This document shows positions 24,284-31,965 of a stretch of DNA of 38,665 bases, piece after piece (position 1 is the first letter of the stretch; each line of letters opens with the position of its first letter). Origin of the DNA: Actinomycetes bacterium (GTDB lineage Bacteria > Actinomycetota > Actinomycetes > Propionibacteriales > Nocardioidaceae). The stretch is from positions 1 to 38,665 of the forward strand of contig JAEZEJ010000007.1 of the NCBI GenBank assembly GCA_023417775.1. The letters run 5' to 3'. The notes beneath the pieces are model-generated. The model made no database searches, was not told where the DNA came from, and was given only the letters and a program-made list of their open reading frames with translations. The translations under genes were made by a program, and so were the position numbers.

Positions 24284-25132
24284 TCACCGCGCCCACGGCG
24301 ACAGCGGGTCACGGGCCACATCGATGCTGCTTTGCAGGTTGATCTTGCCGTCGTCCGACATTGAATTGTATGACGGCACTTGGGGCGCAAGCTTCTCAGC
24401 CATCGTGACGAAGCTCGACCAATAGGGACCGACAATCATTGCCGACGACGCAAGGAGGTAGAGGTCCGTGATCGCGTCCCGGACCCCCTCGACAGAATTG
24501 TAACGACCTTTCGGTGCAACCGTGACCGTGCCGGGAAATGTCCGGGAGAAGACTTCCTCGGCTTCAGGCGAGTCCGTCGACAGAAAGAACCGGTCGATAT
24601 GCGTCTCTTTTCTCACTCGCGCACAGAAGTCCAGATACCAGTCTGTTGGCGAGGCCTGCACCGTCTTGGGGTGGGCTTTGCTACCGCTCCGGATCATGAC
24701 GCCCACGTACGGAGCAGTACCCAACTCCCCGGCTTCCCACACGGACGTGGTCCGTTCGCGGATCTTCTCGTGAGGCGTAGCCTCACGCAGCAACTGGCCC
24801 CAGTCTGCGCAGCCCGGCGGCAGACTGAGCGCATGCTGGGTCTTGAGGGTCGTGAACCTGCCCGGGGGCTCCGCCAAATGGGCGATCTCCGCGTCATAAC
24901 TTCGACCGAGGGCACGGCGAAGGGCCACGGTCGCCGATCCTACGCGCCGAACTGGAAATGACCACAGATCTTCCAATTCCGGCTCGAAGTCTCGTCCGGT
25001 CGGCCAGCTTACATCGACTTTTTCCAGTCCCCATTTCCGGGCCAACGCGAGCCCGCCACACAGAACCCGGATCCGATTGCCGAGACCACTGCGGACCATC
25101 ATCGTCAGTACGGGACCTTCAAGAGCTCGCAT
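24284..25132 (-). CDS. Putative sugar transferase with fucosyltransferase-like (NodZ/O-FucT) motifs
   Basis: A 282-aa cytosolic protein. The N-terminal MMVRSGLGNRIRVLCGGLALARKWG resembles the G.GNr...l..a..lA start of NodZ-like and O-fucosyltransferase-like enzymes. Later YVGVMIRSGSKAH, FFLSTDSPEAEEVFSRTFPG and AITDLYLLASSAMIVGPYWSSFVTMAEKLA match the order R.gD.. / ..aTD... / D...L..c...ig...S.Fs..A of that superfamily. Its location between GT2 and GT4 genes, with a 14-nt overlap upstream, makes a role in repeat-unit assembly likely. Fucose itself is not proven, and no GDP-fucose synthesis genes are present in the window. Confidence 0.65.
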   Translation of the reverse strand: MRALEGPVLTMMVRSGLGNRIRVLCGGLALARKWGLEKVDVSWPTGRDFEPELEDLWSFPVRRVGSATVALRRALGRSYDAEIAHLAEPPGRFTTLKTQHALSLPPGCADWGQLLREATPHEKIRERTTSVWEAGELGTAPYVGVMIRSGSKAHPKTVQASPTDWYLDFCARVRKETHIDRFFLSTDSPEAEEVFSRTFPGTVTVAPKGRYNSVEGVRDAITDLYLLASSAMIVGPYWSSFVTMAEKLAPQVPSYNSMSDDGKINLQSSIDVARDPLSPWAR

Positions 25133-26090
25133 GGAAACCTACCTTTCGGAGTATTGAACGCGAAGCTGCCAAGAACCGGAAGGCTGCTCTTCTCGGCACG
25201 AGTGCACCTACGGCGAAGAGAAGAGCCCCTGGCCACGGCAAGGCTCGACAATGAACAATCTCCCCGGCCACGGTGCGCACTCCTCGCCATGAGCGCGCCT
25301 GTATCGCGTAACGAAGAGACTGTGCCACAAGGAAGTCGGTGTACGCATGCCGACTGAGACTGGAACGACGACGCCGCGCCCAGTCAAGGGAACTCTCCCA
25401 GTCAGCGCTAGCCGAGATCGAACTGTCGCTGCCCACCCATATCCGCGTGGTGACAGCCGACGCCTGCGCAGTAGAAACGCCCGCTTCCTCCAACCGTAGA
25501 AGCCAGCCCCAGTCCTGATGCCTCCGCAATCCGTGTTGCCACGGCACCCGAAGCGCGATCGATCGCCTGACCACGAGCGTCGAAGTGAACAGTGAAGCTC
25601 TGCCCACGGACGGAGAACGGCGCCTGAAGAGATAGTCGCCTACGGACTCGTCCACGCGTTTGGGCCGCGCGGGAGTCGGAACGGAGAGGGGGCGGCCCTC
25701 GACGACCTGAACTGCACGCGTCGCGACGAGAACATCCATATCGTGCCGGCCCGCTTCTTCGAGCGCCGCGGCGAGGTGCCGGTCATTCCACTCGTCATCA
25801 TCATCGAGAAAAGCGATCCACTCGCCCGAGGCCATCTGAACTCCCTCATTGCGTGCGGCAGCCGCTCCTTGCCCTCCCTCAAGGACGAGGACCCTGGCCC
25901 TATTCAGTTTCTCGGTCACGTGATCGGTGGGAGATGCGATCGCATGCGCAGCGTCGATAACCACAACGATCTCCACGGTTCCGACGTCTTGCTGGCGCTG
26001 CGCACTGTCGATCGCCTTGGCCAGTTCCGGTCGCAGCCGCGTCGGGATCACGACGCTAACTAGCGGCTTTGGCGAGATGTCTGATCCCAC
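25119..26090 (-). CDS. Glycosyltransferase family 2
   Basis: A 323-aa GT-A fold enzyme. The start PLVSVVIPTRLRPELAKAIDSAQRQ is the GT2 nucleotide-binding strand; VLEGGQGAAAARNEGVQMASGEWIAFLDDDDEW carries the DDD metal/nucleotide motif. The C-terminal part includes LRRHQDWGWLLRLEEAG, matching the ..qD.dl..R... acceptor motif. One hydrophobic stretch near residues 285-305 may associate with the membrane. GTG 26090 follows GAGGAG by 4 nt, which fixes the start even though the frame overlaps the polymerase gene by 31 nt. It also overlaps the next gene by 14 nt. Confidence 0.92.
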   Translation of the reverse strand: MGSDISPKPLVSVVIPTRLRPELAKAIDSAQRQQDVGTVEIVVVIDAAHAIASPTDHVTEKLNRARVLVLEGGQGAAAARNEGVQMASGEWIAFLDDDDEWNDRHLAAALEEAGRHDMDVLVATRAVQVVEGRPLSVPTPARPKRVDESVGDYLFRRRSPSVGRASLFTSTLVVRRSIALRVPWQHGLRRHQDWGWLLRLEEAGVSTAQASAVTTRIWVGSDSSISASADWESSLDWARRRRSSLSRHAYTDFLVAQSLRYAIQARSWRGVRTVAGEIVHCRALPWPGALLFAVGALVPRRAAFRFLAASRSILRKVGFHASS

Positions 26091-27349
26091 GCTGCTCCTC
26101 TAATCGGTTCTGATGCATGTTTGTTCTCTCGCGGAGTCACCAACAAGCCGGCAACAAATGCCATGAACGGAAGGACAGTGACCTTCAGAAGACCCCAACC
26201 AGTGAGCCCGAGGAGGAATAGCGCGAGGGCATACGCGAGAAAGGCCGCCCGGCTGTCCCCGACAGCGCTCGATCGGTGCCATCCGACACGCGCGACGAGC
26301 GCCACGGCGCCGGCCACCATCATGGCGAAGAGCGGCAAGCCGAGTTCGACGGCCAGCAGGAGAAAGGAGTTGTGAACGGGAAGCCCAGAGGCCGTCCGCG
26401 CATCCCACATCCCCACGACTTGAACGTATGAGTTGAGACCCGTCCCGTCGATCGGGCTCTGCTCGATCTGCTGGATCGCGGCATTAAGCAACTCCGGACG
26501 TGATCCACCATCGGGGTCGGCGGAGAACCGCAGGAGATAGGTGCCCGCGAAAGGCAATGATGCCGCAGCACCCAGGAAGAGGAACCGACGACCGAGTCTC
26601 TTCTCATAGTTTTCGCGGGCCAACAAGGCCCAGGCCACGAGCAACACTACCAATCCCGCAAGGTTTGATCTCGAGGCGGTCATCGCCGTCGCAAGAAACG
26701 CCAAACCGACGGTTCCGACGACCAGTCGACGCGTCTTCTTGTCCTGCGAGAAGGCCAAACACGCCAACGCCAAGGCTGTCGCGGCGATGAGTACTTTACC
26801 AAGATCACCGGCGTGTCCGAAAGTTCCACGCACACGCATAAGGCCCTGGTCCGAGGCCTCGAGTATCAGGATACCGGCAATCTGCATGATGCCGACGAGG
26901 AACTGGAGCCCCACGAAGAGGAATATCGCCAGAGCAAACGCCGCTGGGCCATCAGGGCTACTGAAGAATACGTGAAGCTTCCTCCCGCAAGCGAAACACA
27001 GAGCAGCGACGCACAGCGATAGAAATCCCGCCCACTGTGCAGACGTGTTCTCCGAACCGACGAATATGAACACCCATACGAGTGCTAGCCAGACAAAGAT
27101 AACCGCCGAACTCAAGCCCACCGAGCCATTTCGTGTCCCGATAAAAACGACGATTGCCACCACGACGCTGCTATACATGACTGGGAAAGCGGGAGCAATG
27201 CCGGCATGAGTTGCGTACTGTGCCTCGCCGAAGAAGATTATCGGACGCGACACAGCGATACCGAGGACGGCGATCGTGACCACCGGAACGCACTGCTCTC
27301 GCAGACTCCTCAGAAGGCCTGCGGTTACTAGCACCAAGGCCGTTATCAT
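26060..27349 (-). CDS. O-antigen ligase/polymerase family membrane protein (Wzy candidate)
   Basis: A 429-aa protein with about eleven hydrophobic segments. It is the probable polymerase that joins flipped repeat units outside the membrane. The Wzy_C pattern is visible: MRVRGTFGHAGDLGKVLIAATALAL, then TAMTASRSNLAGLVVLLVAW, the extracytoplasmic loop with PIDGTGLNSYVQVVGMWDAR, and LPVHNSFLLLAVELGLPLF. The C-terminal tail is cytosolic and charged. ATG 27349 is preferred; TTG 27358 would add three residues, and neither has a clear ribosome site. It lies 13 nt after the first GT2 gene of the operon. Confidence 0.85.
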   Translation of the reverse strand: MITALVLVTAGLLRSLREQCVPVVTIAVLGIAVSRPIIFFGEAQYATHAGIAPAFPVMYSSVVVAIVVFIGTRNGSVGLSSAVIFVWLALVWVFIFVGSENTSAQWAGFLSLCVAALCFACGRKLHVFFSSPDGPAAFALAIFLFVGLQFLVGIMQIAGILILEASDQGLMRVRGTFGHAGDLGKVLIAATALALACLAFSQDKKTRRLVVGTVGLAFLATAMTASRSNLAGLVVLLVAWALLARENYEKRLGRRFLFLGAAASLPFAGTYLLRFSADPDGGSRPELLNAAIQQIEQSPIDGTGLNSYVQVVGMWDARTASGLPVHNSFLLLAVELGLPLFAMMVAGAVALVARVGWHRSSAVGDSRAAFLAYALALFLLGLTGWGLLKVTVLPFMAFVAGLLVTPRENKHASEPIRGAAWDQTSRQSR

Positions 27350-27362
27350 GACCGGCAAGTCG

Positions 27363-28265
27363 CTACCGTCTCGGTGCCGGTCGTGCGTACTCGATGGTCT
27401 TCTTGCCTGCCGCCCACTGCATCATCCCGTAACCTTTCGGAACCTGCGTCAATGATGGGGCGATTGGGCGCCGCATGGCCAGAGCAGCGATCAACGCCGC
27501 GCCGCCATAGACGACTCTCACCGCCCCTATCGAACCGACCAGCACCCGGGGCCTCGCGGCGAATCTGACTCGCGCCGAGACATTGCCTAGCCGTACATTG
27601 CGACGCCAGATCCATCGCCAGTTGGCTCGTTGACTCGGCACACTCTCATCAACGACGGCCTGAGCCGTCCATATGTATCTGGCGCCACTTGCTTCTTTTA
27701 GACGCTTGAAGAAATCCGTATCGCTGCCTCCAGTCAGCGAGAATTCTTCACTGAAGACGAGTTCGGGATGAGTATCCAGGAGCCAGGGAGCAATGAGCAC
27801 GTTATTGGTAGCTGGATGTCGAGGCTCCCCGTCCGGCGCCGCCTCCTTACGCTCGAAGAAGCCACCTCGCACCACCCAGCTCGGGGCATCGGCACCGAAC
27901 TGCGGGCGGACCGGGCCGAAGGAAGCGCCACCCCGATTTTCTCCGAGGGCACGCACATGAGCGATTAACCAGTGTTCAGTCACCATTTCGTCATCGTCGA
28001 CGAAGGCGATTGCCTCGTCCGCATCGCGCTGCAACAGCGCGCGATTCCGCGCAGCTGCGATACCGGGCGTCTCTTCGCTTACGACCTCTACATCGAGTCC
28101 ATGACAACCAACGTCAGCCGTACGTTCGGGGTCATTGTCGACGACCAGGACCCGGCACTCGTGGCCCTCGATCTCCACCCGTGCCAGGGCAGGCGCGAGG
28201 GACGCCAACGTACGCTTGAGACCCTCCGGCCTTCGGTACGTGACGATCGCGACGACTATACGCAT
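27363..28265 (-). CDS. Glycosyltransferase family 2, first gene of the polysaccharide operon
   Basis: A 300-aa GT2 enzyme. MRIVVAIVTYRRPEGLKRTLASLAP is the donor-binding start; VVDNDPE, TPGIAAARNRAL and AIAFVDDDEMVTEHWL give the metal-binding DDD motif, and FSLTGGSDTDFFKRLKEAG the later (g)gED-like acceptor motif. A hydrophobic segment near the C-terminus (VLVGSIGAVRVVYGGAALIAALAM) suggests membrane association. The ATG at 28265 has GGAG 4-5 nt upstream, which is why the longer frame to 28385 is not used. All six following genes lie on the same strand with overlaps or gaps of at most 13 nt, so transcription of the whole unit likely starts upstream of this gene. Confidence 0.9.
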   Translation of the reverse strand: MRIVVAIVTYRRPEGLKRTLASLAPALARVEIEGHECRVLVVDNDPERTADVGCHGLDVEVVSEETPGIAAARNRALLQRDADEAIAFVDDDEMVTEHWLIAHVRALGENRGGASFGPVRPQFGADAPSWVVRGGFFERKEAAPDGEPRHPATNNVLIAPWLLDTHPELVFSEEFSLTGGSDTDFFKRLKEASGARYIWTAQAVVDESVPSQRANWRWIWRRNVRLGNVSARVRFAARPRVLVGSIGAVRVVYGGAALIAALAMRRPIAPSLTQVPKGYGMMQWAAGKKTIEYARPAPRR

Positions 28266-28683
28266 GGGTCTCCGAGCACTGACGATAAGAGGCAGAGAAC
28301 AGGAAGAGCTCGCCCAATGACCATTGTAGAGCCACAGACTCCCCCGGCCGACCCATCTCTTGCACATCTGCGTGATTTGCAGCACATTTCAGCGATATCT
28401 CCCGCGATTTCCGACACCCGGCTCAGCATCCAGACATCATCACGCCGCCGGCCCCACCCGAGTTGGAAGCCTATGCGGATGCTGCGGGCTGAATCGCCTG
28501 GCCCCGCCAGGGGCGCCTTCCCGGGATCTGTCCATCCGATCGGGAGATCGGCGCCGTCCCGGCCCACCACAACGGCTTGATCAGAAGCTTGTCCAACCCG
28601 CCGGGTTGTGGCCCCTGACAGGAATGTCTCGTAGTGATTTTTCCCGGGCCGGCGCCGGTCACGATGTCCGCTCACTATAGGGA
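28266..28683. other. Operon leader and IS110-side non-coding region
   Basis: No gene is supportable here. The left part (28266-28400) should carry the promoter of the minus-strand polysaccharide operon, but no convincing -35/-10 pair was found. The right part belongs to the IS110 remnant's 5' end and has paired segments: CAACCC (28594-28599) with GGGTTG (28603-28608), and CGATGTC (28662-28668) with GACATCG (28684-28690). In intact IS110-group elements this position encodes the bridge RNA. Confidence 0.4.
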
Positions 28684-28990
28684 GACATCGCATCGTCCAT
28701 CGTTGCAGATCACGATCGTTTCGTGGTCGGCATCGACACCCACGCCGCGACCCACACTTACGCCATCATCGAGTCGCCATCGGGCAAGGAGCTCGGAACC
28801 GAGTCGTTCCCGACCACGACGACTGGTCTAAACCGGGCAGCCGCTTGGGTCGGACGACGGGCTGGCGGTGAGGTTGACGGCGGGCTCATCTCGTCCAAAG
28901 GCGCTAGCTCCTCAGGTGCGGTGATGTCCGAACTGATGTCCCAGGCGGGTTGTCGAGGCTCCGGCCTCGTCATCCAAGCGGCTGCGCGTA
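28684..28990 (+). pseudogene. IS110-family transposase, 5' fragment
   Basis: The plus-strand frame reads DHDRFVVGIDTHAATHTYAII, the first catalytic-aspartate motif of IS110 DEDD recombinases, and continues through LNRAAAWVGRR and SSGAVMSELMSQAG. The usual VEG at the second acidic position reads SKG. A frameshift near 28950 is needed to pick up VVEAPASSSKR. The gene then stops at the junction with the IS3 remnant. The C-terminal serine domain is absent, so it is inactive. Confidence 0.75.
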
Positions 28991-29479
28991 GTGGCCCTCG
29001 CGGATCCTCTCCACCAGCGCCGCGTCGGCCTGCTCACGTGCTGACCGTGATCGGCCCCGCCAGTCGTGGTAACCCGACATGGAGACCTTCAGGACCGGCA
29101 AGTCACCGCGACGTGGACCCGTCATCGTTCAACTCGTGGACGAGCCGGGACCCTATTTTGGGGAGCACGTTCTCCCGGCCGAAGCAGGCGCTGACACGCT
29201 TGAGGATCTCCTTATCCATCGCCAGCACCCTCATCTTGCGGCGCAGTTCGACCAGATCACGCTTCTGCACGCTGGTCAGACCCTCCTTGGCACCGGAATC
29301 GACCGCGGGGGCCGATCCAGCCAGCGCCGCAGACACGACTCACCGATGCCCAGATTCCTCGCGACCTGGGCCACCGGCCTCGACCAGATCCCGGGCACGA
29401 CGCCGGAACTCCGGCGGCTTCGCCGCGGGAATAGTCGGGCACCTATCTGAGACGATCATCGCCTCAACTCAGGTGTCCA
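28991..29479 (-). pseudogene. IS3-family insertion-sequence fragment (orfA and start of orfB)
   Basis: From a probable IS end (TGGACACC on the minus strand, at 29472-29479), broken orfA frames give PVAQVARNLGIGESCLRRWLDRP and then GLTSVQKRDLVELRRKMRVL, AMDKEILKRVSACFGRENVLPK, the helix-turn-helix and leucine-zipper pattern of IS3 OrfA. A stop and frame change lead into orfB (VLKVSMSGYHDWRGRSR, ADAALVERIREGH), which ends at the IS110 junction near 28995. The catalytic DDE part is missing. orfA itself needs at least one frameshift. The element is a dead remnant. Confidence 0.8.
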
Positions 29480-29570
29480 CGAAAGCGAGTCCGGCTCCCA
29501 CCCCTCTTCGACCATCAAGGTGCAGCACCGCACACGTCTCGAACTGGTGACACCTACTACCGTTGGTTCT

Positions 29571-30737
29571 ATGAAGATCGCGGTCGCGGGCAGCGGGTAC
29601 GTCGGGCTGTCGAATGCTGTAGTGCTGGCGCAGCATCACCAGACGTTCCTGGTCGACATCGATCCGGCCAAAGTGGAGCAGGTCAACAGGCGTGAGTCGC
29701 CGATCGAGGACTCCGATATCGAACGCTATCTCGCCGACGCGCCGTTGAAGCTCACTGCCACACTCGACCCGGCCGAGGCGTACACGGGCGCGGACTTCGT
29801 CATCATCGCGACACCGACCGACTACGATCCCGAGACCAACTACTTCAACACGCGCTCGGTCGAGGCGGTCGCCGATGAGGTGCTGCGCATCAACCCCGAT
29901 GCGCACATCGTCATCAAGTCCACCGTCCCGGTGGGCTACACCGCCGCGCTGCGCGAACAGCATCCCGGGGCGTCGATCATCTTCTCCCCCGAGTTCCTCC
30001 GCGAGGGCAAGGCCCTGCACGACAACTTGCACCCCTCGCGGATCGTCGTCGGCGATCGCAGCGAGGTAGGCCAGCGGTTCGCCGACCTGCTCGTCGAAGG
30101 CGCCCTCGACGAGGACATCCCCGTCCTGTTCACGGACTCCACCGAGGCCGAGGCGATCAAGCTCTTCGCCAACACCTATCTCGCACTGCGGGTCGCCTAC
30201 TTCAACGAGCTCGACACCTACGCCGCTCACCACGGGCTCTCCACGCAGCAGATCATCGAGGGCGTCGGGCTCGACCCGCGCATCGGCAACCACTACAACA
30301 ACCCGTCCTTCGGCTACGGCGGCTACTGCCTGCCCAAGGACACCAAGCAACTGCGCGCCAACTACGACGAGGTACCCCAGAACCTCATCCAGGCGATCGT
30401 CGACGCCAACACGACCCGCAAGGACTTCGTCGCCAACGACATCCTGCGCCGCAGCCCCTCCACCGTCGGCGTCTACCGGCTCGTGATGAAGGCCGGCTCC
30501 GACAACTTCCGCACCTCGTCCATCCAGGGCGTCATGAAGCGCATCAAGGCCAAGGGCATCGATGTCATCGTCTACGAACCCACCCTCGACGACGACCTCT
30601 TCTTCAACTCCGAAGTCGTCGACGATCTCGACGAGTTCAAGAAGCGTGCCGATGTCATCATCGCCAACCGACGCACCACCAACCTCGCCGACGTGAGCGA
30701 CAAGGTCTACACCCGCGACATCTACGGCACAGACTGA
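29571..30737 (+). CDS. ugd: UDP-glucose 6-dehydrogenase
   Basis: A 388-aa NAD-dependent enzyme that oxidises UDP-glucose to UDP-glucuronate in two steps. The N-terminal Rossmann motif is VAGSGYVGLS (5-14), followed by ATPTDYDPETNYFNT and IKSTVPVGYT. The catalytic cysteine C253 sits in FGYGGYCLPKDTKQL, and the lysine region is EAIKLFANTYLALRVAYFNELD. Length fits the short (about 390 aa) HasB/Ugd form. ATG 29571 is chosen because the Rossmann fold starts there; TACCGT lies 7 nt upstream and no ribosome site is seen, so the mRNA may be leaderless. Just downstream of IS debris, it supplies glucuronate for the adjacent polysaccharide locus. Confidence 0.94.
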   Translation: MKIAVAGSGYVGLSNAVVLAQHHQTFLVDIDPAKVEQVNRRESPIEDSDIERYLADAPLKLTATLDPAEAYTGADFVIIATPTDYDPETNYFNTRSVEAVADEVLRINPDAHIVIKSTVPVGYTAALREQHPGASIIFSPEFLREGKALHDNLHPSRIVVGDRSEVGQRFADLLVEGALDEDIPVLFTDSTEAEAIKLFANTYLALRVAYFNELDTYAAHHGLSTQQIIEGVGLDPRIGNHYNNPSFGYGGYCLPKDTKQLRANYDEVPQNLIQAIVDANTTRKDFVANDILRRSPSTVGVYRLVMKAGSDNFRTSSIQGVMKRIKAKGIDVIVYEPTLDDDLFFNSEVVDDLDEFKKRADVIIANRRTTNLADVSDKVYTRDIYGTD

Positions 30738-30810
30738 CGCGAGCGGGCCTGGACTCCATGTGTTTCGCGATTACAGCCCTGTGGAGTCAGCGTTCTGCAA
30801 AGATCTGGTC

Positions 30811-31728
30811 ATGGATCAGGATCCGGACAAGCGTCAGTCGCGGTCAGTTCAACCCTCGATTGACAAATGGCTCACCGGGGGTCGATTCGCGCACTCGTTG
30901 AACTCGCGCGATGCGGCCTCGCGACGCCGTCTCGGACAACTGCCCGTCGGAGTTTTCGTAGAGACGATGCTGACCGACTCCGATGCCGCCGCCAGGCTGC
31001 TACGAGACGAATCGCTGACGACCGATATCACTCTTGGCGATATGAGTTCGCCGGGGTTGCGTCGTCTGAGAAGCGCCCTCATGAGTTCAGCCTCGGCACA
31101 CGACACGTGGCATGAGTGGACCGCCCTGCGGACTGACCAGCTATTCGAGTGCCTAGACGATAGCGCCGTACGCCTGGACGATCTGCACGGCACAAGAGAA
31201 GTCGCTGCAGGCAATGGAGTCTCCGGACGGAGATACGCGTTCCTTGCTGCGTTGGCAACTGCCGCGATGATTGGGGTACTCGGACTTCAAAGCTGGCTCG
31301 TGAACGATTCCGCGAGTGATACCAGTCTCCCCGCGGATCCTTCACTTTCCGCGGAGTTCGGCGTACTTCTTGACCCACCAGAACCAGAAAGCGAGCCGGA
31401 GCGAGGACTCGAGATTGAACCAAGCCGGGAATCAGGAACCGACTCATCTGTGCCCTCTGCACTCGCCGGCTATGGGATCGGCGCGACGGCCTGGTCGCAT
31501 TACTTAAATGTGGCACTCGAAACCGGCTACATAACCGAAGACATGCTCGCCTACCCGGAAAACCTCGAGAGTGTAGGCCTGACGGCGCTGGCTCAGTGCG
31601 AGTATCTCGACGACGGGAGTCCCGAGCAACTCGCTCAAGCGGAAAGCGACGACTTTGGCACTCCCTACGACACTGCTGTCCGCTGGTTTCGTGCTGCGGC
31701 TGCCCTATGCAATGCGTCGAATCTCTGA
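30811..31728 (+). CDS. Single-pass membrane protein of unknown function
   Basis: A 305-aa protein not recognised as any named family. The cytosolic N-terminal part (1-140) is polar and helical (FVETMLTDSDAAARLLRDESL, HEWTALRTDQLFECLDD). One membrane helix follows at about 142-162 (YAFLAALATAAMIGVLGLQSWLV). The outside part has an acidic, Pro/Glu-rich linker (PEPESEPERGLEIEPS) and a folded end with two cysteines (QCEYLDDG and AALCNAS). The topology is reminiscent of anti-sigma or receptor-type proteins, but no such domain is visible. Base composition is lower in G+C than ugd. ATG 30811 is preferred; GTG 30760 is in frame. Confidence 0.6.
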   Translation: MDQDPDKRQSRSVQPSIDKWLTGGRFAHSLNSRDAASRRRLGQLPVGVFVETMLTDSDAAARLLRDESLTTDITLGDMSSPGLRRLRSALMSSASAHDTWHEWTALRTDQLFECLDDSAVRLDDLHGTREVAAGNGVSGRRYAFLAALATAAMIGVLGLQSWLVNDSASDTSLPADPSLSAEFGVLLDPPEPESEPERGLEIEPSRESGTDSSVPSALAGYGIGATAWSHYLNVALETGYITEDMLAYPENLESVGLTALAQCEYLDDGSPEQLAQAESDDFGTPYDTAVRWFRAAAALCNASNL

Positions 31729-31802
31729 CCGCTCCAGCAACTCAGACCAAGTCGACTTCCCTGAAAAAGCGTCGGCCCGGCATGTACCGTCTGAAGCTGT
31801 AT

Positions 31803-31820
31803 GGCGGGGGCATCCCCGCC
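31803..31820 (+). terminator. Hairpin downstream of the unknown membrane protein gene
   Basis: GGCGGGG (31803-31809) and CCCCGCC (31814-31820) form a 7-bp stem with a GCAT loop. No T-run follows. The rest of the 221-nt gap to manA shows no gene. Confidence 0.45.
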
Positions 31821-31933
31821 TAAGGGGTGAACCACGGCCTTGGCCAGCCCAGTTCGAGGAATCTAGCACGGCAATCAGAAGCTCAGCAGGCTCCCACCAG
31901 CAAGGGCCCGAGACACACGACGGTCCTGGCAGC

Positions 31934-31965
31934 TCAGATCAGGTCGATGTCAGATCAGGTCGATG
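31934..31965. repeat. 16-bp tandem duplication at the 3' end of manA
   Basis: Two identical 16-bp units lie at 31934-31949 and 31950-31965. The manA stop codon (31950-31952) is the first three bases of the second unit, so the duplication leaves the protein end unchanged. Confidence 0.85.
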
